DNA from: Hericium rajendrae
Lineage: Eukaryota > Basidiomycota > Agaricomycetes > Russulales > Hericiaceae
Length of the DNA: 64,000 nucleotides
Assembly (NCBI GenBank): GCA_033439255.1
Contig: CM065889.1
Coordinates: 2,046,001 to 2,110,000 of the forward strand
Direction: 5' to 3'
The translations under genes and the position numbers were made by a program. Shown in pieces: positions 47,384 to 58,148 of the stretch; positions within the stretch are counted from its first letter, which is position 1, and each line of letters starts with the position of its first letter. The notes below the pieces were generated by a model, which saw only the letters and a program-made list of their open reading frames with translations, was not told the DNA's origin and ran no database searches.

Positions 47384-47416
47384 GCGAGTATCGCTCGTTA
47401 CACGAACGATACTCGC
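47384..47416 (-). repeat. intron-hairpin module F (X1)
   Basis: Minus strand: donor ACAGGTAAGTAAAAGG at about 47,460, branch GTACTAAC, AAAG, then hairpin arms GCGAGTATCGCTCG/CGAACGATACTCGC with one mismatch. Intron about 43 nt. Confidence 0.75.
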
Positions 47417-47697
47417 TTTGTTAGTACGAGAAGACAATGAAAGAATCCTTTTACTTACCTGTTAACCCTCACTAGCCCATATAATAGCCCTCCCGACCCT
47501 TGAAGCATGCCGTGAGGAGAGAGGAGAGGAGAGTGGAGAGGTAGCTCGAGATGAAGAGAAGACAAAGGAGTGTAGGCACAAGTCGCGTGACTTCTGCTTA
47601 GCCACAGCATTCGACTCGCGCGCTCGACAGTTCCAACTCTAACAAATCAAATCAAATCTTATTAATTCTGTAAAAAAGGTAGAATATACAAAGAGTC

Positions 47698-47940
47698 GGT
47701 ATAAATACAATGAAAGAGGTAGCTATGTATCTACTGTACAATACGCTCGGAAGTATTGCAATCCACTGAGTGGAATCTAACGGCCAGCCTCTGGCACGAT
47801 GCCCGGCAATGCCCGGCCTGGTCTCGGCAAGCTACATTTGATGCTCCGCTGGCCTTGTCTATATAAGACATGCGTGACGCGCTTCCCCTCTCTCCTTTCT
47901 ACCACTACCATCTCCCGTCTTTTGTCGCTCTCTTTTGCAT
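47698..47940. promoter_or_regulatory. bidirectional promoter region of X1
   Basis: Minus-strand TATA-like TTTATACC at about 47,698-47,705 and plus-strand TATATAAG at 47,860-47,867, the latter followed by a CT-rich start region (CTCTCTCCTTTCTACC). Both signals recur at the same places in X3 (62,718-62,730 and 62,883-62,890). Confidence 0.6.
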
Positions 47941-48338
47941 CAGGAACCTTCAAAACTTTCTGATGGATCCTGCAGAGTCTGATCAACTGCAAGACCTGAT
48001 TCAGCTGCAGGCTCTAATTAGAGGACAATTTCTGATCAGAGATTTTATATTTTGAAGTTAATAACTATTGGCAGATATAGTAGTCATCCAACTCTAATCA
48101 TTAGATGCAACAAAGTTTTCAATATCTAAAATTTATATAAATCTGATCAGTTCTGATCAGTCTGCAAGCATTCTGCATTGATACTTTTTTGAATCTTAAG
48201 GTCAAATATTCTGCAGCTAGCTGAGAGTAGCTGATGCTGTCTGAGAGTGTCTGATGTGTCTGATGCAACTGCTGCAGATCATGCAGACACTGTCAGATGC
48301 CTCGCAGGTCAAACAGAAAGTTTTGAAGGTTCCTGATG
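47938..48338. mobile_element. MITE M2 (CATCAGGAACC family) inside X1
   Basis: 401 bp with termini CATCAGGAACCTTCAAAACT and the inverted copy AGTTTTGAAGGTTCCTGATG; 2-bp duplication TG. Inserted in the plus-strand leader of X1: the same leader is continuous in X3 near 62,950. Confidence 0.85.
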
Positions 48339-48395
48339 TGTCTCGTCGCTCTCTCTTGTCTCGTCGCTCTCTCTTGTCTCGTCGCTCTCTCTTTT
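48339..48395 (+). repeat. 18-bp tandem repeat, three units
   Basis: TGTCTCGTCGCTCTCTCT repeated three times just after M2, an expansion of the single GTCGCTCTCTCT leader motif of X3. Confidence 0.85.
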
Positions 48396-48412
48396 CTTGC
48401 TTCAACTTTGTG

Positions 48413-48600
48413 ATGTTCGGTAAGTCATTATGTTGTCGTTATATTGTTTCATTGTTCACTTATTATAATGTCCTTTGTAGACTTCTATACTTTTGCTTTT
48501 ATGTTCTTAGAGGTAAGTCTTATTCCTGTTTATATGTTTATCTTGTGTACTAATTTGTTGACTTGCATTGTAGATTATTTTCGCTTTTTCTTATCTTTGA
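48413..48600 (+). other. micro-exon series in X1 leader transcript
   Basis: ATGTTCG, donor GTAAGTC at 48,420, acceptor TTTGTAG ending 48,480; exon to 48,512; donor GTAAGTC, branch GTACTAAT, acceptor ATTGTAG ending 48,573; a third exon ends TTTGA. Spliced, the exons give a 21-residue hydrophobic peptide with a stop. X3 keeps the same splice sites (62,985 onward), but its frame stops in exon 2, so the splicing is better conserved than the peptide. Confidence 0.5.
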
Positions 48601-48601
48601 A

Positions 48602-48700
48602 GTAAGCTTTATCTTATCTTATCTTGATATATCTTATCTTATCTTTGTTATCTTATCTAACATGTATCTTATCTTATCTTCTTATCTCTTCTGAGAAATA
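48602..48700 (+). repeat. (ATCTT)n-type microsatellite
   Basis: Imperfect TATCTTATCTT runs. The same occurs in X3 at about 63,165-63,270. Confidence 0.85.
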
Positions 48701-49194
48701 TCTTTTATCTTGAGTGTTGATCTCTATAGTATATCATAGATATGTAGTAATCTTTGTAGCTTTGTATTAAATGTATTACAAGTAAAAATATAAAATGAAA
48801 TGCTTTTTGATTTTCAATATTTTCATTATTGAAATATGATGAAATAATGAAATTAATGATATATTTTTATATGTGAATAAGCTTTTAGCATTCATAAGTA
48901 GTATATAAGGCAGAGGTGATATAGAGTGGATAGTAGTCTTACTAGCTAGGCATGATATAATAATAGAGATATGCTGTATAGCTGATATAGCTGTGATAGT
49001 CACCATATACTATAGCAGCTATGATAGCTATGATAGCTACTGCCTTATGCTATGATAGCTATGAGAGCTATGATAGCTCTATATAGATTACCTCACTACT
49101 ATGGAGGAGCTATGTAGAAAAGAGGACTCCTATGGCCCTATCAGAGCTATATAAGCTACATAGTGTCATATATCACTGGTCCTTTTCTCAGATG

Positions 49195-49940
49195 GAAACG
49201 AGTGAGAAAGAGAGCCCAACGAGCCTGACGACAACTCAGCTTTTGGGCAGACTTGAAATATTCCAGGTTCTTATGGTCAGTCCAGATCTCCACAGTATGG
49301 GGAGAACCTTCCAGGTAATGGCACCAGGCTTCGAGGGCCCGGATGATGGCCAGGAGTTTCTTGTCATAAATGTCGTAGTTGCATTCAGGGGCGGTGAAGG
49401 CCTTGGAGATGTAAGCAACAGGGTGCCATTGCTCGTCCTCCCCGCGCTGGAATAGGATACCTCCTGTGGCATAATCTAAGGCATCGACCTCAACCAGGTA
49501 GGGTTTGGACAGGTCAGGCATGATAAAGACTGGGGATGAGGTGAATGCAGCTTTAAGAGCCTGAAAGGCATGTTGACATTCAGCAGACCAGGCCCAAGGA
49601 TGGTCTTTCTTGGTAAGGTCGAACATGGGGCAGACGACTTTGGAGAAGTCCTGGATGAAATGCCGATAGAAATTGCCAAAGCTGACAAAGGACTGGATGT
49701 CCTTGACATTACAGGGAGCAGGCCACTCAGCGATGCCTGCAACCTTGACAGGGTCCATGACGAGTGTGTTATGGGAGACAATGAGACCGAGGAACTCAAC
49801 TGAGGGCTGCTCAAATGAGCACTTCTCTGGCTTGAGGAAAAGGTCATTGTCCTGGAGGCATTGGATGACCTTGTGCACAAGGTCGCAATGTTCTTCGAGG
49901 GTTTCAGTGAAAATGAGGATATCGTCCATGTAAATGACGA
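49195..49940 (-). pseudogene. gypsy B RT palm to RNase H fragment
   Basis: Frame begins at MDDILIFTETLEEHCDLVHK (the second half of YMDD) and continues through FLGLIVSHNTLVMDPVK, SAECQHAFQALKAAFTSS, VEVDALDYATGGILFQRG and WTDHKNLEYF to CRQARWALFLTRF at the X1 boundary. S-to-L in the RNase H DASDYA motif and several R-to-H/C changes mark decay. It is cut at 49,940 by X4. Confidence 0.85.
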
Positions 49941-52226
49941 CATCTGAAAAATTAGAAATCTATATAGCTCAGTACTAAAGTATGTGTTCTAGCATAATGC
50001 TATAAGGTCTATATAGCCATCCTTGCACCTATATTGAGCTATGCACATTATCATAGCCTTCATAGCATCAGGCAAAAGGTATATAGACCTATATACCTGT
50101 GAGCCACCACTATCAGAGCTATGTACCATCATATGCTTGCTATGGATGCTATTAGCCCTATGTCAGATATGGTAGACTCTATAACTACAAGTCAAATTCT
50201 TGATTTTGTTAAATGAGGGACTTTCAACTTCAAAAAGAAAAAACAGTTTACTGATATTAAGAAATACAGTTACAAGAACTAGTCTACAGCTGTAGAAACT
50301 AGTGGTGATTAGAAACATAACTTGGGCAGCATTGCGCACATGTAGATCAGGCCACACGCACATCGTGTAGCAGTCATGTGCAGGCTGCTGATGTGGCATG
50401 CAGCCTGCTAACATTGTGCACATGGCATCAGTGCCCTATATGCGACAGCGGGGTCGCAAGTGGGCTGCTGCCTGCTGCACTGCCATAAGATGGCTGCCAG
50501 GGTCCATGCACATGGCATTATCATTGTGCGCAGGTGTTGGTGACACGCACGAGGTACGCAAAATGCGCAGAAGCGGTGCAGGATGCAAAGAGGTGACACG
50601 GACAGCGCGGACATGGTGCGGAGCACGTGGATGCAGCGCAGAGGGCGGAGAGGTGGTGCATTGGGTGGGATGGTGGCGCGGAGGGAGCAGACATGATGCC
50701 AAGTGCACAGATGTGGTGCTGAGGGCATCAGGAAAAACCGGAGTTTTACTAAATCAGATGATGTGCCTATAGAAGCATTGATGTGCCTATAGAAGCACTG
50801 ATGTAGATATAGAAGCACTGATGGTAGCTACCGGTGTTTTCCGGCTGATCCTGTAGCTCTTCTATTACATACTGTATGACTGCATTCAGGTCCCATAGCT
50901 TGTCTTGTCCTACCGTAGTCTCCTGTAGTTTTCTGTAGTGACACTGTCTTTTTAATCCATTATATTGCTCAAAAGTCTTTCAAAAGTGATGTGAGGCTTG
51001 TATTTCATCATATGATCTGCCAGTTTTGATTACTAATGTGCTATCACCACTAGTGACATGTTACGCACACATATGTGCCTCTAAGCAAGTCCTGCTCATA
51101 CTGTGTCTGCATTTTTTGCGGTTCCAAGGCAAGCAGGAAATAACTCAGAACAAATGTGAGTGTATTAAAATACTCTTGACTAACACTTTTCAACAAGTCT
51201 AGGATAACACCCTTGCATAGACGACTTCAAGTTTCAAAAGGTATGTGTGGCTGACGCTTTGATACCATAGATTTTGATGTTGTGCACCAAGCACTGCACC
51301 GATTTGCATGTATGTACATGCGTTCGAAAGCTACTGATTGCTGCTTTCTGAAACACCAGAAATGTTGCCGGTGCGTTTACTCGTTGTAAAGATATCCTCA
51401 AAACATGTTCTTGCTGACAGTTTCAGAGATTCTGTTGTAGTGCCTCGAGTTTTTCACCCATCAGGGTGCACAATAACTCGATCGAAAGCTCTTGATGAGC
51501 TCCTTTTAACGAGATAAAGATTTTTGTGGTATGTCCAATATTCATCATGATATATCCAATTTTCGCTCAAAGGGACGATTTTTAAATCTTCTTGGATCAG
51601 TTGTGTAGGGCACCGTTCGAAAGCTACGCTCAACCGCATTCAGGAATGTCTGAAACGTCAGCGGTGCGTGTTCTCGTTGTGAAGATATGCCAAAACTGCT
51701 GTTTGACCCCCATTTTCAGAGATTTTGCCGCTGGTGCACGAGTTCTGCACCTAACGTAGCGTATGAGGGCTTGCTTGGAAGCTACGAATAAGAACATTCA
51801 GATGAGCCAAAAAGATATGTGGTGCGTGCAATATTAATAAAGTTATATCACTTTTTGTATCTACTAAATGTCACTTATAGCATTCTGGCCATAGCGCCTT
51901 TAATATCCAACAGATCATGGCATACAAGGCGTCGTTCGAAAGCAACGATTCGTCCGGCTCGGTCAGTACTAGGTACGTGTTAATCAGATGAAAACTGATG
52001 TTTGTAGCAGAGAAATGCAGAACTCTCCAGGGGACCCAGATACTCTCCCACGCTCCTTGCAGCTAAGGCGCACAACAGGGCAGAACACAGATGGCCATAT
52101 CTGGCAATCTGATTTCTGCCAGCATTGGACAAGTGTAAGTCAGTGTAGAGTTCATATCTATAAACACTGAAGGAAATTTTGTAAGTAATATAACTTGCAA
52201 TGTTTTCATTTTTTTCGTGCAGGAGC

Positions 52227-52264
52227 CAGAAACCAGATTGCCAAATATGGCAATCTGGTTTCTG
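52227..52264 (+). repeat. hairpin after a splice-acceptor-like site in X4
   Basis: Arms CAGAAACCAGATTGCC/GGCAATCTGGTTTCTG are perfect 16-mers around AAATAT. They start three to four bases after TTTTTTCGTGCAG. A partial copy (GGCAATCTGATTTCTGCCAG) lies upstream at 52,101-52,120, just before GTGTAAGT. Confidence 0.7.
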
Positions 52265-52499
52265 CCTTTGGTGTTATTTGGCCTCAGGATTTGCCAGCAG
52301 CGCGTCGTCTTTGCCACTCTTTCTAAGTCTCTTCTCTCTCACTCTCTCACTCTCTCACTTCTCTCTCTCTTGTTTTATTGTAAGTCTGTTATTCTTTTGT
52401 TCTCATCTCTTTTCAGGTTAGAAGGGTGTAAGAGAAGGCTACAAGAGTGATACTGGTACATTGTATGTATGTTTGTTTTTATTTTATTGGTTGTTTCAG

Positions 52500-52690
52500 C
52501 GCTGACATGCTTGCTCATCTGCACACCTGCCTGCTCACCTATGTACCTTTCCACTTGTTCACATGCTCGTCTGCTCACCTGCTTGTTTGCATGCTCGTCC
52601 ACTCACCTGCTTGCCTACATGCCCACCTGCTCACTCGCATGCCCACCTGCTCACTCACATGCCCACCTGCTCACTTGCATGTCTGTCTGA
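52500..52690 (+). repeat. about 20-bp minisatellite
   Basis: Degenerate-to-perfect copies of CATGCCCACCTGCTCACTCG, most regular at 52,618-52,680. Confidence 0.8.
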
Positions 52691-53091
52691 CCTATGTATG
52701 TACTACAGTAGAGGGGGCTGGTGTTTATATATCTGTGAGATGACAGCACAAGTGGCCTAATGTAGTATGGAGTAGTGATTAGCTAGCTCATGTTATGTAG
52801 TTATTCTTAAATAAAGTTTCTGAATGTTCTGATATATTGCAATTGAGTGAAATATAAGGATATCAACAGTTGTTTATACATTGAATTGTATAACTACTGT
52901 AAAGAGATTCATTGCTACAGTAGAGACATATTCACTACAGGTCACTACGGCTCACTATCAGAGCCACGGTAGTAGGGGGGGGTCCTACGAGTACTACAGG
53001 AGCTATGGGAGCTACAGGTCACTACGGTAGGATTCTGATCACTACTGTAGCTCATGGTAGCCCACTGTAGCTCTTCCTGTTTTTCCAGATG

Positions 53092-54345
53092 AGGTCATCA
53101 TCCTCAAGGATCTCCTCGACATGCTGGGTGGCCCACTGGCTGGCAATAGGGCCCTGGCAGAGGTCGAGAAAGAGGGAGATCTGGGCAGTAGCATCTTTAT
53201 ACCAGACAGAGTTGGCACGAAGGAATAAGTGAATACACAGCTGGAATTCCTTGAACTTGGAACGATCTCCCTCAAAGGGAGCAGGTTTGATGCCGATCTC
53301 AGGGTTGGACATGTCGTCGATCAGCTGAACAGGGGGAGCTAGGGCGATGATTGGTTTGACGTTGATGGTGGATGTGGGTGTAACAGCTGCAACAGGTGGA
53401 GCAGGTGAGGGGACTGGTATTGGGGTTGGGATACGAGGGGGTAGCGGTGAACAGAGGACTGCAAGCTGGGTAACCCGCTCTTGCTCGCATGCTTCTAGGA
53501 CTTGGTGAGAGAGAGCGAGTTCAGGTTCAGTGATGAAAACACTACTGGCCTGCCAAAACCACTGATCTCTTCCTTCTACTAGGTTTGGTCTCCAGCCAAC
53601 AACCAGGCATCGAGAGTTGGAACGGTACGCATAGTACTTCCTGGTAACGGTGTTGAAGATGATACCTGTTGGTACAAAGAGGGGTTCAGTGCATGTGGGA
53701 GGGGAGTCGACACTAGGAGGAGCAACGGTGGGGAGCAGTGGAGTGGCTGGGTGTAGGTGGTGGTGTTCTTCTCTGGCAATGTCAAAGTCAACGAGTTCGA
53801 GGTAGGGGAAGTCTTCGCACTCAGCAAAGTACCACCGGTGGGTGGCAGCATCTTGGTGAGAAAAGTGGATCCGGGCGATGCTAGCAAGGGTGTAAACATG
53901 GTAGTCCCCAAGGGACTCAAAGATTCCAAGTGGGAAGGGTGCAGTGGTCTGGAAGCGGGGGTTGGTGGAATCAATGGTGACAACCTACAGGAAGTCTGCC
54001 GCAACTGGATGACGTCCAAGGGCACAAGGGTACAAGGTGGTGGAGTACGGGGTTCTGAGGAATCAGTGGCCAAGGCGGTCTCTGGCCCACACAGGCTCAG
54101 GCAAGGGTTCTGGGGTGAAGAAACCTAGTGTGCAAAAGGGGAATGAGGTCAATGGCAGGATGCTCGCAGGGGATCCTCGGTTGGGTTGGCGACAGTGGTA
54201 GGCAATGTCCAAGGCACCGAACATGAATTCTTGCAAGTCGACGTCAAAAGCAACTCAAATTCGAACGTATAAGGCAATGGAGATAGCACCTGCACGTGGT
54301 TTCCATGATCTCAATCAAAACCAAACTCCTTCAGCTTCCCAACGC
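53092..54345 (-). pseudogene. gypsy B gag N-terminal part and upstream frame
   Basis: MSNPEIGIKPAPFEGDRSKF, QISLFLDLCQGPIASQWA, then lost at X4. Upstream, a frame continuous with this start encodes YYAYRSNSRCLVVGWRPNL, QWFWQASSVFITEPELALSH and a proline-rich linker. This shows that the family's gag starts well before MSNPEIG. A TAG at about 53,990 interrupts the frame, at the same place as in A. Confidence 0.75.
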
Positions 54346-54537
54346 TTCACAGCACAATAGTGGAGGAGGGGAATGAGTGCACTGCCCTCAATGGTGTTGG
54401 CGATGGGGAAGGGGAGATGAGGTTGATGGAATGGATGTCGAGATACGGTGAAGATGTCGGCGGTGAAGGGTTCAAAGAAGAGAGGTATGATGGGCGATAG
54501 TAGGGAGGTGAGGCGGGTGTATGAGAGATTGTCCAGG

Positions 54538-54960
54538 TGTCAAGACTCGGTCGTAAACAGCAGAGAACCACCCAAGTCACCAGCGATGATGAGAGCGAGA
54601 GAGCAGAGAGCGACTAGCAGCACAGTGACCTGTATTGGAGGTACAGTACGGTACAGACAAAATGGACAATCTAGGGAAACAGGCAAGCGACAGGGAGCCT
54701 ATAAGTACTGGGACGACAATGGGAAAAGAACAATGGACACCATAACAGGTCGAACAATAGAGTGAGAACAATGGTGGCCAAAAGGAGAACAATGGGAGGG
54801 AGAACAATAGGATGTCCCAAAGGGGAACAAGGGCATGGGTGAAGGATAGCCCCAGGTCATGTGAGGAAGTGAACATGTGATGGGGCTGCTGGAGCACATG
54901 ACCAATGCGATGCCTTGATGGCAGAGAAGAAGGCAGAGAGAAATGGAGTGATCCGTGACA
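54538..54960 (-). repeat. LTR shared by gypsy B and gypsy C
   Basis: 423 bp. On its left is the PBS and leader of B (54,526-54,537 and on); on its right is the polypurine tract and integrase end of C (54,961 onward). It therefore serves as the 5' LTR of B and the 3' LTR of C. Confidence 0.92.
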
Positions 54961-56775
54961 TCACCCCCTCTCTAAGACGCACTTTTGCCTGGAGTGCGTG
55001 ATGAGCATGGACGGGGTTGAGGTAGATGAGTCCATGAAGATTGGGAGCCTTGAGTGCATGCAGATGGTGGGTGTAGAAGTCGGTGATTGCACCATGGGCA
55101 TTGGAAAGGGAGGTACGTGAAAGCCACTGATTTTCCAAATCAGGGTAGCCTGCCCATTTGACGAGATATTCAATGCTGCGTTTGTTCTGGGTGAGACGAG
55201 CATCGAGGACAGACTCAACTTCGTACTCTTCCTCGCCCTCCACAAGGTCAGGTGGTGGTGCAGGGAAGTTGGGACCATGAGCATCGGTTTCCTTGTAAGG
55301 GGACAACAGGGACATGTGGAACACCGGGTGGATATGCCAGGTGGGCGGTAGCTCAGTCGATAAGAGACTGGGCCCAGGACGTCAGTGATTTCGAAAGGTC
55401 CCAGGCGTCGATCAGCAAGCTTAGCTTTGGGTCGTGTGGTTTTGATGTTCTTGCCATTGAGCCAGACCTTGTCACCAACCTGGAAGTGGATGGTGTGGTG
55501 CATATGGTCCTGACTGTTGTGCTTCATGAGATCAGCAGCTGTTTGAAGGCTGGCCTGGACCTCAGTGCAAAGTTGTTCAAGATGATGGAAACGATCCTCA
55601 ATGGCGGGTGTAGACGATGTGGGGTTGACAGTGGGGATGGCAGTGGGAATATAGCCAAGGAGCATTTCAAATGGAGCTCGGTTAGTGGCACTGTGGATAC
55701 GGTGGTTGTGCGAGAACTCAGCATAAGGGAGCCATTGGACCCAATCATCCTGACGGTAGTTGCAGAAGGTGCGAAGGAACTGCTCGAGTTCTTGATTGAC
55801 ACGTTCTGACTTGCTGTCGGTCTGTGGATGATAGGCGGTGCTGAGGGAGGACTTGATACCAAGTTTGTCAAAGACGCCACGCATGACTTTGCCTGCATAC
55901 TGTGGGCCACGATCAGAGATGAGGTGTTCCCAGAGGCCATAGTTCCGATAAATCCTGTCAAAAAGGATGTTGACTGTGCCATCACTGATAATGGTCTCTT
56001 TACAAGGAGTGAAGGAGATGTGCTTTGTAAAACGGTCGACGACCACATTGATGGAGTCATAGCCTTGGCATTCTGGGAGTTTGACAATGAAGTCCGAGGT
56101 AATGTCTTGGAAGGGACGGGTAGGGATGGCATTGGGAATTGTTTCAACATGAGGGCGGTGATTTTGAACCTTGGTGGCCTAGCAGGTAGCACAGCCATCA
56201 ACATAATCACGAACGAAGACAGACATACCGGGCCACCAGTAGTTGTGACTGAGGAGCTCATAGGTCTTGTAGCGTCCTGGGTGACCAGCCATGGGGGTGT
56301 CATGATGCAGCTTGACGATGTCCCGGCGAAGGTCCTTGTCAGCAGGGATGTAGACTTTGCCACGAAAGAGGATGAGGCCATCCTCGTAGTTCCATTCTTG
56401 GAGGTTCTTGACGAGGGAGCGAGGACCATTGTTCAGGATCACATCAAGGGCTTGAACAACCTCAATGTCCTTGGTCTTGGCATTGCGAATGCATTGGCGA
56501 AGATCAGCATTGCCAATGGACTTGACAGCAGCTGGACATGTAGCACGGATCTGGAAGTACTTGGGGTCGAGGAGGACACGATCGGAGTTGTCGTCGTCCA
56601 CCCCCTCTCTATGGTCAGGTCGTCTCGACATGGCATCTGGCCGGTGATGAAGACCAGGTTTGTGGATCAGGGTGAAGTCGAAACGAGTGAGGAAGAGAGC
56701 CCAGCGAGCTTGACGACGACTCAGCTTTTGGGCAGACTTGAAGTATTCCAGGTTCTTATGGTCGGTCCAGATCTC
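54961..56775 (-). pseudogene. gypsy C integrase and chromodomain
   Basis: RNase H end (WTDHKNLEYF, RRQARWALFL, KPGLHHRPDAMSRR), zinc-binding segment to GCATC, then TAG in place of the glutamine of CQATK at about 56,181-56,179. Core motifs LISDRGPQYAG and QTDSKSERVNQELEQF: the catalytic Glu context has changed from GESER to SKSER. A one-base deletion near 55,353 shifts the frame at YRLKLPP. The chromodomain EYEVESVLDARLTQNK, YLVKWAGYPDLENQW is intact here and shows what A has lost. Confidence 0.9.
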
Positions 56776-58010
56776 CATCTGAAAAATATACCACTGCTAT
56801 ATTGCCCTATATTGCTTATATAGAAGCCATAGTTCCATAGCAATCCTCTTTTATATATAGGACCTCATAGCTAAAGGGCAGTCTATGGTAAGCTATGTAG
56901 TCAAATAAGATAGCTATGCCTAGCTATAATAGCTATGATAGCTATCAGAGCATAAGGCATAGCTATGATTGCTATCAAAGCTATATCAGCTATGTTCTAT
57001 ATATTCACTATTATATTATATCTAGCCAATTAGGATTTCTATCTAGTCTATATTGTCTCTGCTTCATATATAACTTAGATCTGCTATAAGATGCTTTAAA
57101 TTTTTGAAAGTTCTATACCCTTAATAGACTACTTTAATAATATATCAAACAACCAAAACATCGAAAATTTAAAAACATTATATTTTGAAATCACATGTAA
57201 ATACAAATAACATGCTAAACTATTAAAATATAAATCTAAGATACAAATATCAGTCAAGTTAACTAGATTGAACAACACAAGACTTACCAAGTATAAGAAA
57301 AGTCGAAAAATAAGTCTATCAAAGGTGCCACATCATCAGCATAAGCTACAACAAACATAAGAGAAGACTTACTTATAAAAGACAAAAAGCGAAAATTTTA
57401 AGTCTAAGAATCAATACATGAATATATTAGTACTAATGAACAATAGATGATACTTACCGAAGACAGAAAAGTTTAAGAGAAACACCGAAGAGGCAGACGA
57501 GAGATCGAGAGGAGATGATAGTGGTTGAGAAACAAGAGAGAACGCGCGTCGTGCGAGCGTTATAAACGCAGAGTTCGGATCTGTCCAGCGGGGCCCGAAA
57601 TGTGGCTGCCGGATGCCGCGCCGAGGCTAGCCATTAGATCTCACTATGTTGGCTTCGCTGCGCAAGAGATTAGAGTAGAGTACGTACATATGTAGCTCAT
57701 TCATTGTGCGAAAACAAATAAAAATTATCTTCTTTGTTTTTTTCGGATTTTATAAGATTTAATTCGATTTGTTGCACTCGAAACCGCCAGCCGCGCGAGT
57801 CGAATGCTGTGGCTCGACGCGCGACTTGGTGCGAGTCTCTTCTCTCCATCTCCCACCTCGTCTCCCCTCATCTCCCCTCGTCTCCCGTCCCCTCTTCCTT
57901 CACACAAGCAGCACACGGCGTCGGTCAACGGTCGAGAGGGTGAGCAGGAGGGCTGAGGGCCTCCAGGTGAGTAAGTATCATACTTTTTTTTTTGTCTTCG
58001 TGCTAATAAA

Positions 58011-58044
58011 ACGAGTATCGCTCGTCCAAACGAGCGATACTCGT
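58011..58044 (+). repeat. intron-hairpin module G (X2)
   Basis: Plus strand: donor CCAGGTGAGTAAG at 57,965, T-run, branch-like GTGCTAAT, AAA, then a perfect 15-bp hairpin ACGAGTATCGCTCGT/ACGAGCGATACTCGT with a 4-nt loop. The first acceptor-type AG falls inside the stem. Confidence 0.78.
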
Positions 58045-58120
58045 ATCCTTCCGCGACCGGCCCACGACCCACCGCACCCCACGCAACTCCCTCGACATCG
58101 CCGTCGACAACGCTGTCGAC

Positions 58121-58148
58121 GAGCCTCGTTGCCACGGCAACGAGGCTC
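58121..58148. promoter_or_regulatory. RFX/X-box-like palindrome in X2
   Basis: Core GTTGCCACGGCAAC (58,128-58,141), a palindromic X-box apart from the central pair, extended by GAGCCTC/GAGGCTC to a 28-bp palindrome. Confidence 0.55.

Larger units (their letters stand above)
46070..49194. mobile_element. DNA element X1 inserted in gypsy B RNase H region
   Basis: 3,125 bp between CATCTGAGAAA and TTTCTCAGATG, with a 2-bp duplication GA. The uninterrupted target is seen at 15,590-15,600. Both ends carry subterminal arrays of TAGCTATGA-type repeats (46,110-46,270; 49,000-49,150). The core has a CpG-rich block (46,430-47,380), intron-hairpin module F (47,384-47,416), an X-box-like palindrome (47,227-47,240), TATA-like sites on both strands, and a plus-strand series of short spliced exons after 47,900, interrupted by MITE M2. 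No transposase seen; the 321-codon frame across the GC-rich block is low-complexity and probably not a gene. Confidence 0.85.
49941..53091. mobile_element. chimeric DNA element X4
   Basis: Starts CATCTGAAAAATTAG and ends TTTTTCCAGATG, but the flanks match two different parts of the gypsy (RT at left, gag at right) and show no common duplication. The interior therefore looks like two related elements joined by recombination. Contents: TAGCTATGA-type repeats (49,970-50,160), a GC-rich stretch (50,340-50,710), an internal CATCAGGAAAAACCGG terminus at 50,726 with GTTTTCCGG..GATC at about 50,837, a 21-bp minisatellite (50,757-50,822), a CT microsatellite (52,318-52,375), a 20-bp minisatellite (52,500-52,690), and a 16-bp-arm hairpin (52,227-52,264). 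Confidence 0.7.
44300..54960 (-). mobile_element. gypsy element B, truncated and multiply interrupted
   Basis: Minus-strand pieces in order from the 5' LTR (54,538-54,960): leader and upstream gag frame (53,300-54,537), gag N-terminal part (53,092-53,312), element X4, RT/RNase H (49,195-49,940), X1, then RNase H-integrase (44,300-46,069 with MITE M1). About 2.3 kb of gag-pol between the two X4 flanks is absent. The chromodomain and 3' LTR are absent beyond 44,300. Many arginine and proline codons have changed by C-to-T or G-to-A relative to A and C. Confidence 0.88.

Noticed and set aside
46500-47400. CRISPR-like or satellite array in the GC-rich blocks
   Set aside because: Repeats of GCGCACGG-type words are irregular in length and spacing, with no fixed repeat-spacer structure, and the DNA is eukaryotic.
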